Of a stretch of DNA of 63,463 nucleotides, positions 7,415 through 16,422 are shown one piece after another. Location of the stretch: NCBI RefSeq assembly GCF_910588395.1, contig NZ_CAJUPA010000009.1:1-63463 (forward strand), in the 5' to 3' direction. Source of the DNA: an uncultured Faecalibaculum sp. (GTDB lineage Bacteria; Bacillota_I; Bacilli_A; Erysipelotrichales; Erysipelotrichaceae). The translations under genes and the position numbers were made by a program. Position 1 is the stretch's first letter, and each line of letters opens with the position of its first letter. The notes below the pieces were generated by a model. The model did not search any database. It was not told the origin of the DNA and was given only the letters and a program-made list of their open reading frames with translations.

Positions 7415-7981
7415 TCAAGACTGAAGTGCTGACTGGATGAGATTCACGCATTCTTCAATGCCCAGACGGCTGGTTTTCAGGCACAGATCATAGTACCAGG
7501 CACGGCCCCAGGAGCGTCCTGTGTAGTATTTGTAATACGACGCACGTTTCTTGTTCTTTTCCTTGAAGCGCTTTTCCAGACCCTTCTCGTCTTCGCCGTA
7601 AATGCTCCGGACCCGGTTCTTCTTCCAGTCTTCATCGGCATAGACAAATACATTCAGCACATCATCCCGGTCTTCCAGAATATAGTCGGCGCAGCGGCCC
7701 ACAATGACACAGTTCCCTTTCTCAGCCAGATCCATGATTACTTTGCGCTGAGCCAGAAACAGAGAATCGGAGAGGGAGAAAAAGCCCATATTCCAGTTGT
7801 TCCAGGACGTGATGTCTTCTCCGTGCTGTTCAATGTATTCGGGTGCGTAGCCGCTCTGGGCGGCAATCCGGGAAATCAGAGAGTAATCGTAATACTCCCA
7901 TCCCAGACGCTGTGCCAGTTCCTTGGCAATGGTCCGTCCCCCGGAGCCGAACTCCCGGGTAATGGTGATCACTCGTTTCAT
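7415..7981 (-). CDS. Cytidylate-kinase-like P-loop protein
   Basis: A 188-residue member of the cytidylate-kinase-like family (COG1102/Pfam Cytidylate_kin2 type). It begins ITITREFGSGGRTIAKELA, a P-loop variant, and has IVGRCADYIL about two-fifths in and a basic LID-like segment KRFKEKNKKRASYY. It is probably an ATP-dependent kinase of a nucleotide or small molecule, but this group is largely uncharacterised and is not the housekeeping Cmk. It lies 18 bases downstream of the HEPN-CBS gene in the folA/thyA cluster, which fits a nucleotide-linked role by context only. Confidence 0.75.
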   Translation of the reverse strand: MKRVITITREFGSGGRTIAKELAQRLGWEYYDYSLISRIAAQSGYAPEYIEQHGEDITSWNNWNMGFFSLSDSLFLAQRKVIMDLAEKGNCVIVGRCADYILEDRDDVLNVFVYADEDWKKNRVRSIYGEDEKGLEKRFKEKNKKRASYYKYYTGRSWGRAWYYDLCLKTSRLGIEECVNLIQSALQS

Positions 7982-7999
7982 GTTCTTTCCTTTCCTGTC

Positions 8000-8677
8000 T
8001 CAGTCGCTGCGGGCAATGTCGTACACCGTGACCATGCCCGTGATGGTCTGACGGCTGTTTTTCACAAAGAGAATGGCCAGGCGCTGTCTGGCTGGCTTGC
8101 AGAAGCGGGATTCCAGGATGTGCACAGGATCGTTTTCCTGGCAGAATTCATAGCGCTCTGAATCGGGATGATCCAGCCGCAGGTCTTCCAGCCAGTCAAC
8201 CATGGTTTCCTGACGTTTGAGTGGTTTTCCCTGCACCAGACGGCGGAAAACCGCATTCTCGGAGAATACCCCGATCAGCTTTCCCTGCTTTCGGATGGGG
8301 ATCCGGCTGACATGTTTTTCCTTCATCACATCCAGCAGACTGCCCACTGTGCTGTCCGGTTCGCCCCAGACAATACCGGTGGTCATGATGTCTTTGGCTC
8401 GTCTGGGGTTTTCCACCCGGGTCATGATTTCCTGCAGCTGCTTCATCAGCACGTCCTGTATGACAAATCCGGCCTGTCCGGCGATTTCCACGTTGTTGTG
8501 GACCAGAATGTTGCGCAGGCCACGGATGGTGTGGATTGTTTCCCGCTGGCTGTCAAAGGCTTCCAGTCCCGCCAGAAAATAGTAGGGAGAATCCTTGTCT
8601 TCCAGGTCATAGCGGGCTCTGACCAGGCTTTCGAATGACTGGCACAGGTTCAGAAAGCTCTCATTGTCCTGATTCAT
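8000..8677 (-). CDS. HEPN-like domain fused to two CBS domains
   Basis: A 225-residue cytoplasmic protein. Residues 1-90 are helical with RGLRNILVHNN, which fits the R-N-x3-H motif (R55, N56, H60) of HEPN domains. HEPN domains are often ribonucleases or nucleotide-binding partners. Residues about 92-150 form a CBS domain (AKDIMTTGIVWGEPDSTVGSL onwards) and 165-225 a second, weaker one. CBS pairs usually sense adenine nucleotides. The start overlaps the folA stop by 4 bases, so the two are translationally coupled. The CBS part is confident; the HEPN assignment is my motif-based inference. Confidence 0.7.
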   Translation of the reverse strand: MNQDNESFLNLCQSFESLVRARYDLEDKDSPYYFLAGLEAFDSQRETIHTIRGLRNILVHNNVEIAGQAGFVIQDVLMKQLQEIMTRVENPRRAKDIMTTGIVWGEPDSTVGSLLDVMKEKHVSRIPIRKQGKLIGVFSENAVFRRLVQGKPLKRQETMVDWLEDLRLDHPDSERYEFCQENDPVHILESRFCKPARQRLAILFVKNSRQTITGMVTVYDIARSD

Positions 8678-9156
8678 GGGCGTTCATACCGGACATGGCG
8701 GTATCGCAGTCCGTTTTCCTCCGTTTCCTTTTCCAGCTGGCGGCGGTTCCAGCCCTGCGGGTCGAATGCCGGAAACCGGACATCCGCCGGGGCAGCTGCC
8801 TGCACTTCGGTGAGAACCAGCGCATCCGCCCTGGGCAGCATCTGCTCATAGAGGCTGGCACCGCCTATGCAGTAGACCAGTTCCGGGCGGCTGTCATAAG
8901 CCTGATAAAACGCCTCCAGGCTGTCAAAAATCTCAAGCTCCGGGTCGTCGCTTTCCATGCTGCGGGAAATGATCACATGATGCCTGCCGGGCAGTTTGCC
9001 GGGCAGTGACTCAAAGGTGCGCCGCCCCATGACAATGGTGTGTCCCCGGGTGGTCCTGGCAAAGAATTTCAGGTCGCCGGGGATGTCGAAAATCAGATGG
9101 TTGTCTTTTCCCAGCTCCCGGTTTTCTCCCACAGCGGCAATCAGCTCCAGTTTCAT
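8674..9156 (-). CDS. folA: Dihydrofolate reductase
   Basis: NADPH-dependent reduction of dihydrofolate to tetrahydrofolate, which regenerates the folate spent by thymidylate synthase. The 160-residue protein starts at an ATG preceded by GAGGG; a GTG four codons upstream is unlikely. Visible family motifs are IAAVGENRELGKDN, IPGDLKFFARTT with the catalytic Asp, IVMGRRTFESLPGKLPGR, and YCIGGASLYEQ. The usual LPWH of the substrate loop reads LIFD, an unusual form. It lies 8 bases after thyA, the classic thyA-folA pairing. Confidence 0.92.
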   Translation of the reverse strand: MKLELIAAVGENRELGKDNHLIFDIPGDLKFFARTTRGHTIVMGRRTFESLPGKLPGRHHVIISRSMESDDPELEIFDSLEAFYQAYDSRPELVYCIGGASLYEQMLPRADALVLTEVQAAAPADVRFPAFDPQGWNRRQLEKETEENGLRYRHVRYERP

Positions 9157-9164
9157 GCGATCCC

Positions 9165-10037
9165 TCACTGTGTCAGGGCAAAGCTCAGCTTGCCCATGTG
9201 CTCGTAGCCTTCCAGATGCACGCTGCTGCAGGCTGTGCCGGAATCGAAATCTTCAAATTCCCGGACTTCGGGATCCAGCCACAGCCGCGGGGCAGGCTTT
9301 TCCGGCTCTTCCTTCCAGCGGCGGATCTGCTCCTTCATGCCCTCCACCTGATTGACATAAATGTGCGCATCCTTGATGGACCAGTCGATCACACCGGGTT
9401 CCAGACCGCAGACCTGGGCGATCATCATGAGCAGAACGGCGTACTGGGCCACGTTGAAGGGCAGCCCCAGGGGTACGTCACAGCTGCGCTGATGCACCCA
9501 CAGATTGAGCCTGCCGTCTGTCACGTCCCATTCCGTGCTCCATACACAGGGGGGCAAAACCGCGGTCTCCAGTTCGCTTTCCTGCCACAGCGACACGACT
9601 CTGCGCCGGTCTTCCGGATCCTTGCGCAATGAGCGGATCAGCTTCTGGGGCAGGCTGTACTTGTCCATGACATAGCCATAGGCTGTGCCAATGGTGTGGG
9701 CCCAGGATGGATCGAACGTCTTCAGGATCTCTCCGGTCTCTTCATCCCGCCAGGTGCCATCCTGGCTGATTTCCCATTTGTCCCAGATGTGCACGTTGCG
9801 CTCCTGCAGCCAGCGCACGTCGTTGCTTCTGGCCTGCCAGATCCACAGGATCTCCAGCACCGCCTGCCGCAGAAAGAGCTGCTTGGTGGTCAGCGCCGGA
9901 AAGCCGTCTGCCAGATCGATCCGGAAATGCCAGGACGGGATCTTGATGGAATCCACACCGGTGCGGTTGTGGACTCTGATGCCCTTTTCCAGAATTTCCT
10001 GCGCCAGGGTGCAGTAGGCGTCGTCCCACTTAGGCAT
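9165..10037 (-). CDS. thyA: Thymidylate synthase
   Basis: Makes dTMP from dUMP with methylene-tetrahydrofolate. The start is the ATG giving MPKWDDAYCT (290 residues), which overlaps the end of the HAD gene by 8 bases; a longer frame upstream is spurious. The catalytic Cys164 lies in LPPCVWSTEW, followed by the dUMP-binding RSCDVPLGLPFNVAQYA and HIYVNQVEG. A 15- to 20-residue insertion (around DGTWRDEETGE) is as in the longer bacterial ThyA forms. Confidence 0.95.
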   Translation of the reverse strand: MPKWDDAYCTLAQEILEKGIRVHNRTGVDSIKIPSWHFRIDLADGFPALTTKQLFLRQAVLEILWIWQARSNDVRWLQERNVHIWDKWEISQDGTWRDEETGEILKTFDPSWAHTIGTAYGYVMDKYSLPQKLIRSLRKDPEDRRRVVSLWQESELETAVLPPCVWSTEWDVTDGRLNLWVHQRSCDVPLGLPFNVAQYAVLLMMIAQVCGLEPGVIDWSIKDAHIYVNQVEGMKEQIRRWKEEPEKPAPRLWLDPEVREFEDFDSGTACSSVHLEGYEHMGKLSFALTQ

Positions 10038-10890
10038 TGGCGTCGATCTCCAGGCGGTCCTGGTTGGCTGGCAGAATGACGTTTTCCACGAAATGCGCCA
10101 GGCCGTCCTGGTCATTGGTTTCAGCCAGGACCACATCGGCGATCCGCTTCAGCTCGTCGCTGGCATTGGCCATGGCCACGCCGCAGCCCACGGTCCGGAT
10201 CATGGCTTCATCGTTTTCCGCATCTCCGAAAGCCACCACATGATCCGGCGTGATGCCGTAGTGCTTGCAGGCTTTTTCAATGCCAAAGCCCTTGTTGATC
10301 CGGGGATCCATGTATTCGTACAGGTTGTCGGCTGTCTGCATGCTGGTATACTCCGGATCGCTGAAGGTTGCCGCCCGTTCTCTGACAGCGGGCATGAGTT
10401 CCGGGTCCAGGAAGAGAATGAGCTTGTCGATTTCCCGTCCCGGCAGGAACTCCTGCAAATCCACCTGATGCTCGTGTTCGCAGAAGAGCTTTGCGTGGGC
10501 CAGGGTTTTCTCTGTGGACCGGTTTACGAACCGGTCATTGCCCAGCATGCACTGGAAGATCACATCCATGTCCTTGAAATGGTCCATGATTTCCAGAATC
10601 TTGTCCCCGGACAGCGGATAGTACTTGTGCTTGGCTTTGGTCCGCATGTCATACAGCGCTCCGCCGTTCATGCCGATCAGGAAGGAAATGTCGTTTTCCA
10701 GTCCCCAGTCATGCACCAGCACCTGGCCGGATTCCACCGGACGCCCGGATGCAATGCCGAAGAGGATCCCCCGGTTTTTCAGCTCCCGCAGGACTTTCCG
10801 GGTTTCCTCGCTGACCTGCTTGTGACTGTCCAGCAGCGTGCCGTCCAGATCCGTGGCCACCATGGTGACCGTGGGTTGTTCTATGTTCAT
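10030..10890 (-). CDS. Cof-type HAD hydrolase
   Basis: A 286-residue phosphatase of the haloacid dehalogenase superfamily, Cof/YidA subgroup. Motif I is DLDGTLLDS (D16/D18), motif II is GIASGR, a motif III lysine comes near INKG, and motif IV is VAFGDAENDEAMI. The cap is of the C2 type. Members dephosphorylate sugar phosphates, FMN or other small molecules; the substrate cannot be read from sequence. A good ribosome site (AAGGAG) precedes it, and it heads the thyA-folA-CBS-kinase string. Confidence 0.88.
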   Translation of the reverse strand: MNIEQPTVTMVATDLDGTLLDSHKQVSEETRKVLRELKNRGILFGIASGRPVESGQVLVHDWGLENDISFLIGMNGGALYDMRTKAKHKYYPLSGDKILEIMDHFKDMDVIFQCMLGNDRFVNRSTEKTLAHAKLFCEHEHQVDLQEFLPGREIDKLILFLDPELMPAVRERAATFSDPEYTSMQTADNLYEYMDPRINKGFGIEKACKHYGITPDHVVAFGDAENDEAMIRTVGCGVAMANASDELKRIADVVLAETNDQDGLAHFVENVILPANQDRLEIDANA

Positions 10891-11038
10891 TGATTGTCTG
10901 CTCCTTTCAGGGAAATACGCGCAGAATTGCGGAATACAACTTTATTGTAACCGCTGCAAGAGTTAGCGGAAACCATCTTTTTCCCGGGAATGTCATAACA
11001 GGAACGAATTCCCGGCTGCAGGCTTGCCCATTTGCAAA

Positions 11039-11060
11039 AGAACAGCCTGCCGGCTGTTCT
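11039..11060 (-). terminator. Terminator after M18 aminopeptidase gene
   Basis: Read leftward: 9-bp stem AGAACAGCC/GGCTGTTCT with a 4-base loop, then TTT, 27 bases past the aminopeptidase stop. Confidence 0.7.
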
Positions 11061-11086
11061 CTGCTTGTCTGTTTCCTGTATCCGGT

Positions 11087-12484
11087 TTACTCCATGTGCT
11101 GCAGGAAGGCCAGACAGGCTTTCCTGGTTTCATACAGATCCACCTTGGAGCTGACTTCGAAGGGCGCATGCATATTCAGCAGCGCCACACCGCCGTCAAT
11201 AACCTGCATGCCGTAGTTGGCCAGCAGATAGGCGATGGTGCCTCCGCCGCCCAGGTCCACTTTGCCCAGTTCGGACATCTGCCACTGCACATTGTTTTCG
11301 TCGAAGATCTTCCGCAGCGCGGCAACGAATTCTGCACTGGCGTCGTTGGATCCGGATTTACCCCGGCTGCCGGTGTATTTGCCCATGGCAAAGCCGCCGC
11401 CCAGCACAGCCTGGTTGCCATTGGGGCTGGAAGCCTGGGCGTAGTTGGGATCATGGGCTGCTGTCACGTCGTTGGACAGGGCGGTGCTGTTCTGCAGGGT
11501 GCGGTTGACTGCCACAACAGAATCAATTCCCTGGGCATGGAGCAGTTCTGCCACCAGGTTCTCGAAGAACCGGCTCTGCATGCCGGTGGCTCCCACGGAA
11601 CCGATTTCTTCCTTGTCCGCCAGGATCGTCATGGCTGTCCGTTTCACCGGACCGCATTCCAGCTGGGCGATCAGAGAGGGATAGGCGCAGGACCGGTCGT
11701 CCTGGCCGTAGCCCAGGATCATGGACTTGTCCAGACCGAGTGTCCGGGCTTTGCCCTGGGGCACGATTTCCAGTTCCGCGGAAATGAAGTCTTCCTCATC
11801 AATGCCATAGGCATCTTTGAGCAGCTTCAGAATGTTCGCTTTCACCTGATCCTTCTCTGCCTCTTTGGCGGGGATGGAACCGAAGAGCACGTTCAGGTCC
11901 TCTCCTTCCACCACCTGCGGTGCGGGTTTCTTCATCTGTTCCGCTGCCAGATGCGGCAGCAGATCGGTAATGACAAAAACCGGATCCTGTTCATGATCCC
12001 CGATGGCCACATCCATCTGGGTGCCGTCCTTGAGGACCACCACGCCGTACAGAGCCAGAGGAATCGCAGTCCACTGATACTTCTTGATGCCGCCGTAGTA
12101 ATGTGTATCCAGCAGACACAGGCCATCCGCCTCATAGAGCGGCTTCGGCTTGAGATCCAGCCGGGGAGAATCAATGTGGGCGCAGAGGATATTCATGCCC
12201 TTCTCCAGGGGATCTGTTCCCAGCTGCACCAGGGCAATGGCCTTGCCCATCATGTTGAACCAGACTTTGTCACCGGCTTTCAGTGTCTCTTTGTTGAAGA
12301 TCACTTCATTCATGTCCCGGTAGCCAAACCCCCTTGCCAGGGCGATCGCCTGATCCACAACCCGGCGTTCGGTTTTGCCTTCGGAGATGAACTGCATGTA
12401 GTTGTCCGCGAATGTCATCACCGCATCCAGCTGTTCCGGGCTCAGATTGTCCCAGGCTGTGGCGTTTTTTTTCTCTGTTGTCAT
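11087..12484 (-). CDS. M18 family metallo-aminopeptidase
   Basis: A 465-residue cytoplasmic zinc aminopeptidase (aspartyl aminopeptidase/ApeA type) that trims N-terminal residues from peptides. Zinc ligand regions are visible in order: AHIDSPRLDLKP, GYGQDDRSCAYPS, DKEEIGSVGATG, and the C-terminal INMHAPFEVS-like LLNMHAPFEVSS. Length is typical of the family. It overlaps the murI stop by 4 bases, so the pair is co-translated. Confidence 0.92.
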   Translation of the reverse strand: MTTEKKNATAWDNLSPEQLDAVMTFADNYMQFISEGKTERRVVDQAIALARGFGYRDMNEVIFNKETLKAGDKVWFNMMGKAIALVQLGTDPLEKGMNILCAHIDSPRLDLKPKPLYEADGLCLLDTHYYGGIKKYQWTAIPLALYGVVVLKDGTQMDVAIGDHEQDPVFVITDLLPHLAAEQMKKPAPQVVEGEDLNVLFGSIPAKEAEKDQVKANILKLLKDAYGIDEEDFISAELEIVPQGKARTLGLDKSMILGYGQDDRSCAYPSLIAQLECGPVKRTAMTILADKEEIGSVGATGMQSRFFENLVAELLHAQGIDSVVAVNRTLQNSTALSNDVTAAHDPNYAQASSPNGNQAVLGGGFAMGKYTGSRGKSGSNDASAEFVAALRKIFDENNVQWQMSELGKVDLGGGGTIAYLLANYGMQVIDGGVALLNMHAPFEVSSKVDLYETRKACLAFLQHME

Positions 12485-13260
12485 TGCGTGTCCTCCAGTC
12501 TTTCGTACAGGCGGCGGGAAAGTCCGAGCTTGTTTCCGTCGCTGTTTCTGTACTCTATCTTACCACCGGCGTCATTGAGAGAGCCGGCAAGGACTTCCCC
12601 CAGATGTCTGGCGGTTCCACAGTTTCCGTCAATGAAGGAGATCTCCGGATAGAGTTCCTGGAGTCGCTGCCTGTAGAACACAAAGTGCGTGCAGCCGAGC
12701 ACCACGGCATCCGGATCTCCGGAGAGCGCCATATAGCCCTGCAGGGCTGCATCCACCGCTTCCAGATCCTGGAGACGGTCCTGTTCCACCAGCTGCACCA
12801 GGTCCGGACAGGGTACGCGGGTTACGGGCACATCCCGGCCCCATTTATCCATCAGGTCCTGGAATTTCTTTTCCTTCAACGTCAGATCCGTAGCCCAGAC
12901 GGCAATGCGCCGGTTTGTGTGCTGATCCACAGCCACTTTCAGGGCCGGTTCCATGCCAATGATCGGAATGCCATACCTGGCACGCAGATACGGTGCTGCT
13001 GCACTGGTGGCGGTGTTGCAGGCTATGACAATGGCTTTGCAGCCCGCATCTGCCAGCTGCCGGCAGATGGCATCGGAGAGATCCCGGATGGTGTCCTTGT
13101 CTTTGGTCCCATAGGGATTGTTGAGGCTGTCTCCGAAATAGATCAGGTCTTCCGAAGGCAGTTCCTTGTGAATTTCATGCAGGACACTGATTCCCCCCAG
13201 GCCGGAATCGAACAGCCCGATGGGGTCCTGTTTTCTGTTTCTTTCAGTCATCGGGTTCAT
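12481..13260 (-). CDS. murI: Glutamate racemase
   Basis: Interconverts L- and D-glutamate, supplying D-Glu for peptidoglycan. The 259-residue protein begins IGLFDSGLGGISVL. Both catalytic cysteines are present, in IACNTATSAAA and VLGCTHFVFY, with the family motif YFGDSLNNPYG. It is followed with a 4-base overlap by the M18 aminopeptidase gene. Confidence 0.95.
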   Translation of the reverse strand: MNPMTERNRKQDPIGLFDSGLGGISVLHEIHKELPSEDLIYFGDSLNNPYGTKDKDTIRDLSDAICRQLADAGCKAIVIACNTATSAAAPYLRARYGIPIIGMEPALKVAVDQHTNRRIAVWATDLTLKEKKFQDLMDKWGRDVPVTRVPCPDLVQLVEQDRLQDLEAVDAALQGYMALSGDPDAVVLGCTHFVFYRQRLQELYPEISFIDGNCGTARHLGEVLAGSLNDAGGKIEYRNSDGNKLGLSRRLYERLEDTQ

Positions 13261-13341
13261 TGTACAACAGAGCCCGGCAGGGCGGGCAGGGACAAAAGAA
13301 AACAGAGAGTCTGTGCTCTCTGCTGGTCAGGAATTTATGTA

Positions 13342-14160
13342 TCAGGCATTCATGTGTGCTTTCAGTTTCTGCACTTCGCTGAGGCTGAGACTGGTCATCT
13401 TTGCAATCTGCTGCATCGTCATTTGTCCTGCCTGCAACAGATTGCAGGCTATATCCATGTGACCTTTTTTACGACCTTCTTCTAATCCTTCTTTACGACC
13501 CGTTTGGACTCCCTTTCCAAAACCTGATTTTTCACCTTCCCTGTAGATTTCTCTTGATACCTCGCACATGGCTTTTTCTCCTTTCTCCGTGTATTTGATT
13601 CGTTTCATCAGCTTCTTCAGAAAATCATTTCTGATCTTCTCCGGATCAGACTGCCACAGATCATGGGCCAGATCCCCCGCTGCGTCCGCCCCTGTATGTC
13701 GCAGGTTGAACAGCCGGATTTCCATTTTCTCCGGGATGATCCTTCCTGTAAAACTGTCCACAGCCTGGATGTTCACCACCGGCTTTCCCGGCACAAACAG
13801 CGGACCTTCCATGCCCGGCAGGCTTGTGACATCTGTCAATGCAATCATATGCCCCTTCTTCAGATATGAGTACTTCTTTCCTTCCGGCATCCTGTCCAGC
13901 ACGATATGCGAACGGGATACGTCCAGCCTTCCATCCTCGATTACATCGTTCTGCATCTCCACACTCCAGGATTCATCCTTTCCGTCATACCCAAAGAGAT
14001 CCGGCATGACAGTTCCTTCAGCCTGCCAATGTACTTTTTGTCAAAATCCTCTGTTTTCACAATCACATGTTCCTTTCCATACTGGTTATATTCGCCAGAT
14101 TCACGGTTTTGTGCGGAAAGTTCCTGGAAAGCATGATGAAATGTGACATTTATTCTTTTT
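13342..14160 (-). pseudogene. Frameshifted Rpn-like gene
   Basis: Two overlapping frames together make one Rpn-like protein. The downstream frame (from 14007 as an ATG, open from just after a TGA near 14040) reads KVHWQAEGTVMPDLFG then SWSVEMQND (the E-x-Q motif), and ends with the usual GRKEGLEEGRKKG tail. The upstream frame supplies NVTFHHAFQELSAQNRESG to KTEDFDKK, then runs into non-homologous sequence. The switch lies at the run of five A (minus strand) around 14035-14045. Gene expression would give only a 221-residue piece. Its 5' limit is uncertain because the region runs into the his terminator. Confidence 0.65.
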
Positions 14161-14236
14161 TGATGCAGATAAAGCTGTGCAGTCCAGGCGTCCTGGAGAC
14201 TGCACTTGCCTGACTTCACGCTCTGCGCATCGCAAA

Positions 14237-14259
14237 AAAGCTGCCTCATAGGCAGCTTT
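14237..14259 (-). terminator. his operon terminator
   Basis: Read leftward: 9-bp stem AAAGCTGCC/GGCAGCTTT with a 5-base loop followed by TTT, 50 bases after the hisE stop. Confidence 0.85.
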
Positions 14260-14308
14260 TCCAACTCATTGACGCCCTGTCTCACCGGCGAAGCCGGGCA
14301 TCGGCAGG

Positions 14309-14632
14309 TCAGTATTCAGTGACGGGTTTGCGCTCGGCTTTCAGATTGTGTTTCTTGCCGCTGCGGCGTGTCAGTTCCGCGCTGATCTCCTCCAGGCTGA
14401 CGCCTTTCTGGACCATGAGCACCACGAGATGATAGAACAGGTCCCCGAATTCGTTGATCAGATCTTCTTTGCTCTGGGAGAGACTTGCAATGATCACCTC
14501 GGTGCATTCCTCGCCGACTTTTTTCAGGATCTTGTCTTCTCCCTTGCCGAAGAGGTAGCTGGTGTAGCTGCCTTCTTCCGGATTGGCTTTGCGGTCCAGG
14601 ACCGTTTCATAGAGCGTTGTCAGTTCTTCCAT
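14309..14632 (-). CDS. hisE: Phosphoribosyl-ATP pyrophosphatase
   Basis: Second step of histidine synthesis: hydrolyses PR-ATP to PR-AMP and pyrophosphate. The 107-residue protein shows the MazG-like helical core with KVGEECTEVIIAS and LINEFGDLFYHLVVLM, the acidic metal-binding residues. It is a separate gene rather than a HisIE fusion. It overlaps the hisI end by 13 bases and is the last gene of the operon. Confidence 0.95.
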   Translation of the reverse strand: MEELTTLYETVLDRKANPEEGSYTSYLFGKGEDKILKKVGEECTEVIIASLSQSKEDLINEFGDLFYHLVVLMVQKGVSLEEISAELTRRSGKKHNLKAERKPVTEY

Positions 14633-14949
14633 TCTGTTTCCTCCAGTGTGCGGTAAAAGCAGCTGCGGTTGCCTGTGTGACAGGCGGCACCATCCTGCAT
14701 GACTTTCAGCAGCAGCGTGTCTGCGTCGCAGTCATAGCGGATTTCCTGCACGTGCTGGTAGTGACCGCTGGTTTCGCCTTTGCACCACAATTCATTCCGG
14801 GAACGGCTCCAGTAAGTGGCCAGTCCCGTCTGCAGGGTTTTTTCCAGACTTTCCCTGTTCATGTATCCCAGCATGAGCACTTCGCCGTTTTTTGCATCCT
14901 GCACAATGGCCGGGATCAGACCGCCGCCTTTTTCGAAATCCAGCGTCAT
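14620..14949 (-). CDS. hisI: Phosphoribosyl-AMP cyclohydrolase
   Basis: Third step of histidine synthesis: opens the adenine ring of PR-AMP. The 109-residue protein carries the zinc and magnesium motifs EVLMLGYMNRESL, TYWSRSRNELWCKGETSGH and YDCDADTLLL, with CHTGNRSCFY near the end. Its start overlaps the hisF stop (ATGA). Confidence 0.95.
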   Translation of the reverse strand: MTLDFEKGGGLIPAIVQDAKNGEVLMLGYMNRESLEKTLQTGLATYWSRSRNELWCKGETSGHYQHVQEIRYDCDADTLLLKVMQDGAACHTGNRSCFYRTLEETEWKN

Positions 14950-15704
14950 GGCCGCACTCCGATGCCCTGCCGGCGCAGATGGTCTTTCACATCCTGCACG
15001 GTCAGCTCCTGATAATGAAAGAGACTGGCGGCCAGAGCAGCGTCCGCTGCGTCTTCTTCAAAGACTTCAGCGAAATGCGCCAGGCTGCCGCAGCCGCCGG
15101 AGGCGATCACCGGAACCGGCACGGCACTGCGCACGGCTTTGCACAGTTCAATGTCAAATCCCTGCTTCGTGCCGTCGGCGTCCATGCTGGTAAGCAGGAT
15201 TTCCCCGGCTCCCAGGGCCACGGCTTCCATCACCCATTCCAGCACGTCTTTGCCAGTGTCAATGCGGCCGCCGTTGATCACCGCATGCCAGGATCCGTCG
15301 GGCTGTTTTTTCGCATCCACAGCCAGAACGATGCACTGGTTGCCGAACATGTCCGCTCCCTGGCGGATCAGATCCGGGTTGCGCAGGGCACTGGAGTTCA
15401 CACTGACTTTGTCCGCTCCGGCCCGCAGCATCCGCTTCATGTCTTCCAGACTGGTGATGCCGCCGCCGACGGTGAAGGGAATGCAGATCTGCCGGGCGAC
15501 TTTCTCCACGACCTCTGCCATGGTCCGGCGTCCTTCGTGGGTGGCGGTGATGTCCAGAAACACCAGCTCGTCGGCACCCTGTTCGTAGTACTGACGGGCC
15601 AGTTCTTCCGGATCGCCCACTTCCCGGATCCCCACGAAATTGATGCCCTTGACGACTTTGCCATCCCGGACATCCAGACAGGGGATGATGCGCTTACTGA
15701 GCAT
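14946..15704 (-). CDS. hisF: Imidazole glycerol phosphate synthase, cyclase subunit
   Basis: A 252-residue TIM barrel that uses ammonia from HisH to form imidazole glycerol phosphate and AICAR. The catalytic Asp residues are in IIPCLDVRDGKVVKG (D11) and VLAVDAKK (about D130), with the phosphate-binding TVGGGI and IASGGCG loops. It overlaps the end of hisA by 11 bases. Confidence 0.97.
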   Translation of the reverse strand: MLSKRIIPCLDVRDGKVVKGINFVGIREVGDPEELARQYYEQGADELVFLDITATHEGRRTMAEVVEKVARQICIPFTVGGGITSLEDMKRMLRAGADKVSVNSSALRNPDLIRQGADMFGNQCIVLAVDAKKQPDGSWHAVINGGRIDTGKDVLEWVMEAVALGAGEILLTSMDADGTKQGFDIELCKAVRSAVPVPVIASGGCGSLAHFAEVFEEDAADAALAASLFHYQELTVQDVKDHLRRQGIGVRP

Positions 15705-16422
15705 TCCGGGCGGTTTTCAGCGCTTCTTCCAGGTCCAGAGTCCCGGCATAGAGCGACTTGCCGGTTACCGCACCGTAAAGTCCCAGATTCTTCAGGGATT
15801 CAATGTTGCCCAGGTCCCGGACACCGCCGGAGGCCACAATGTCCAGGTTTACGGCTTTCTTCAGGTGATCCAGCATTTCCAGGTTCGGTCCGGACAGGGT
15901 GCCGTCCCGGGAGATGTCGGTGAAAATGATGGTCTTCACGCCCAGCCGTTCCAGGACCCGGGCAAACTCCGTGTAGTAGAGGTTCGAAGTCTGGGTCCAG
16001 CCGGTGGTGCATACATAGCCATCCTTGCAGTCCAGACCCACCACGATGCGGTCGCCGTACTTGTTCACGGCAGAACGCAGGAAGTTGGGATCGGAAATGG
16101 CCTTGGTGCCCAGGATCACCCGGTTCACGCCGTGGTTCAGATAGAAGTCAATGTCTTCCATGGTGCGGATGCCGCCGCCCACTTCCACGGGCACATCCAC
16201 GGCATTGGCCACTTCGCAGATCAGATCGCCGTTGATGCGGCCGCCGTCCTTGGCGCCGTTCAGGTCCACCAGGTGGATGTAGTCGGCGCCTTTGTCGGCG
16301 AAGTGTTTCGCCAGCGTTACCACATCGGCGCCGTTGCCGACGCTTTCAGCTTTGGCGTAGTCGCCCTGGTACATGCGCACGGGGTTGCCGTTGAGGATGT
16401 CAATTGCGGGTAAAATGATCAT
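15694..16422 (-). CDS. hisA: ProFAR isomerase
   Basis: A 242-residue TIM barrel paralogous to HisF that isomerises ProFAR to PRFAR. It shows ILPAIDILNG with catalytic Asp8, EVGGGIRTMEDI, a second Asp in FTDISRDGTLSGPN, and VASGGVRDL. It overlaps the hisH stop by 4 bases. Confidence 0.97.
   Translation of the reverse strand: MIILPAIDILNGNPVRMYQGDYAKAESVGNGADVVTLAKHFADKGADYIHLVDLNGAKDGGRINGDLICEVANAVDVPVEVGGGIRTMEDIDFYLNHGVNRVILGTKAISDPNFLRSAVNKYGDRIVVGLDCKDGYVCTTGWTQTSNLYYTEFARVLERLGVKTIIFTDISRDGTLSGPNLEMLDHLKKAVNLDIVASGGVRDLGNIESLKNLGLYGAVTGKSLYAGTLDLEEALKTARNAQ

Noticed and set aside
14160..14285. N-terminal part of the 114-codon frame upstream of the frameshifted Rpn-like gene
   Set aside because: It runs through the his terminator hairpin and does not resemble the family, so it was not counted as coding.
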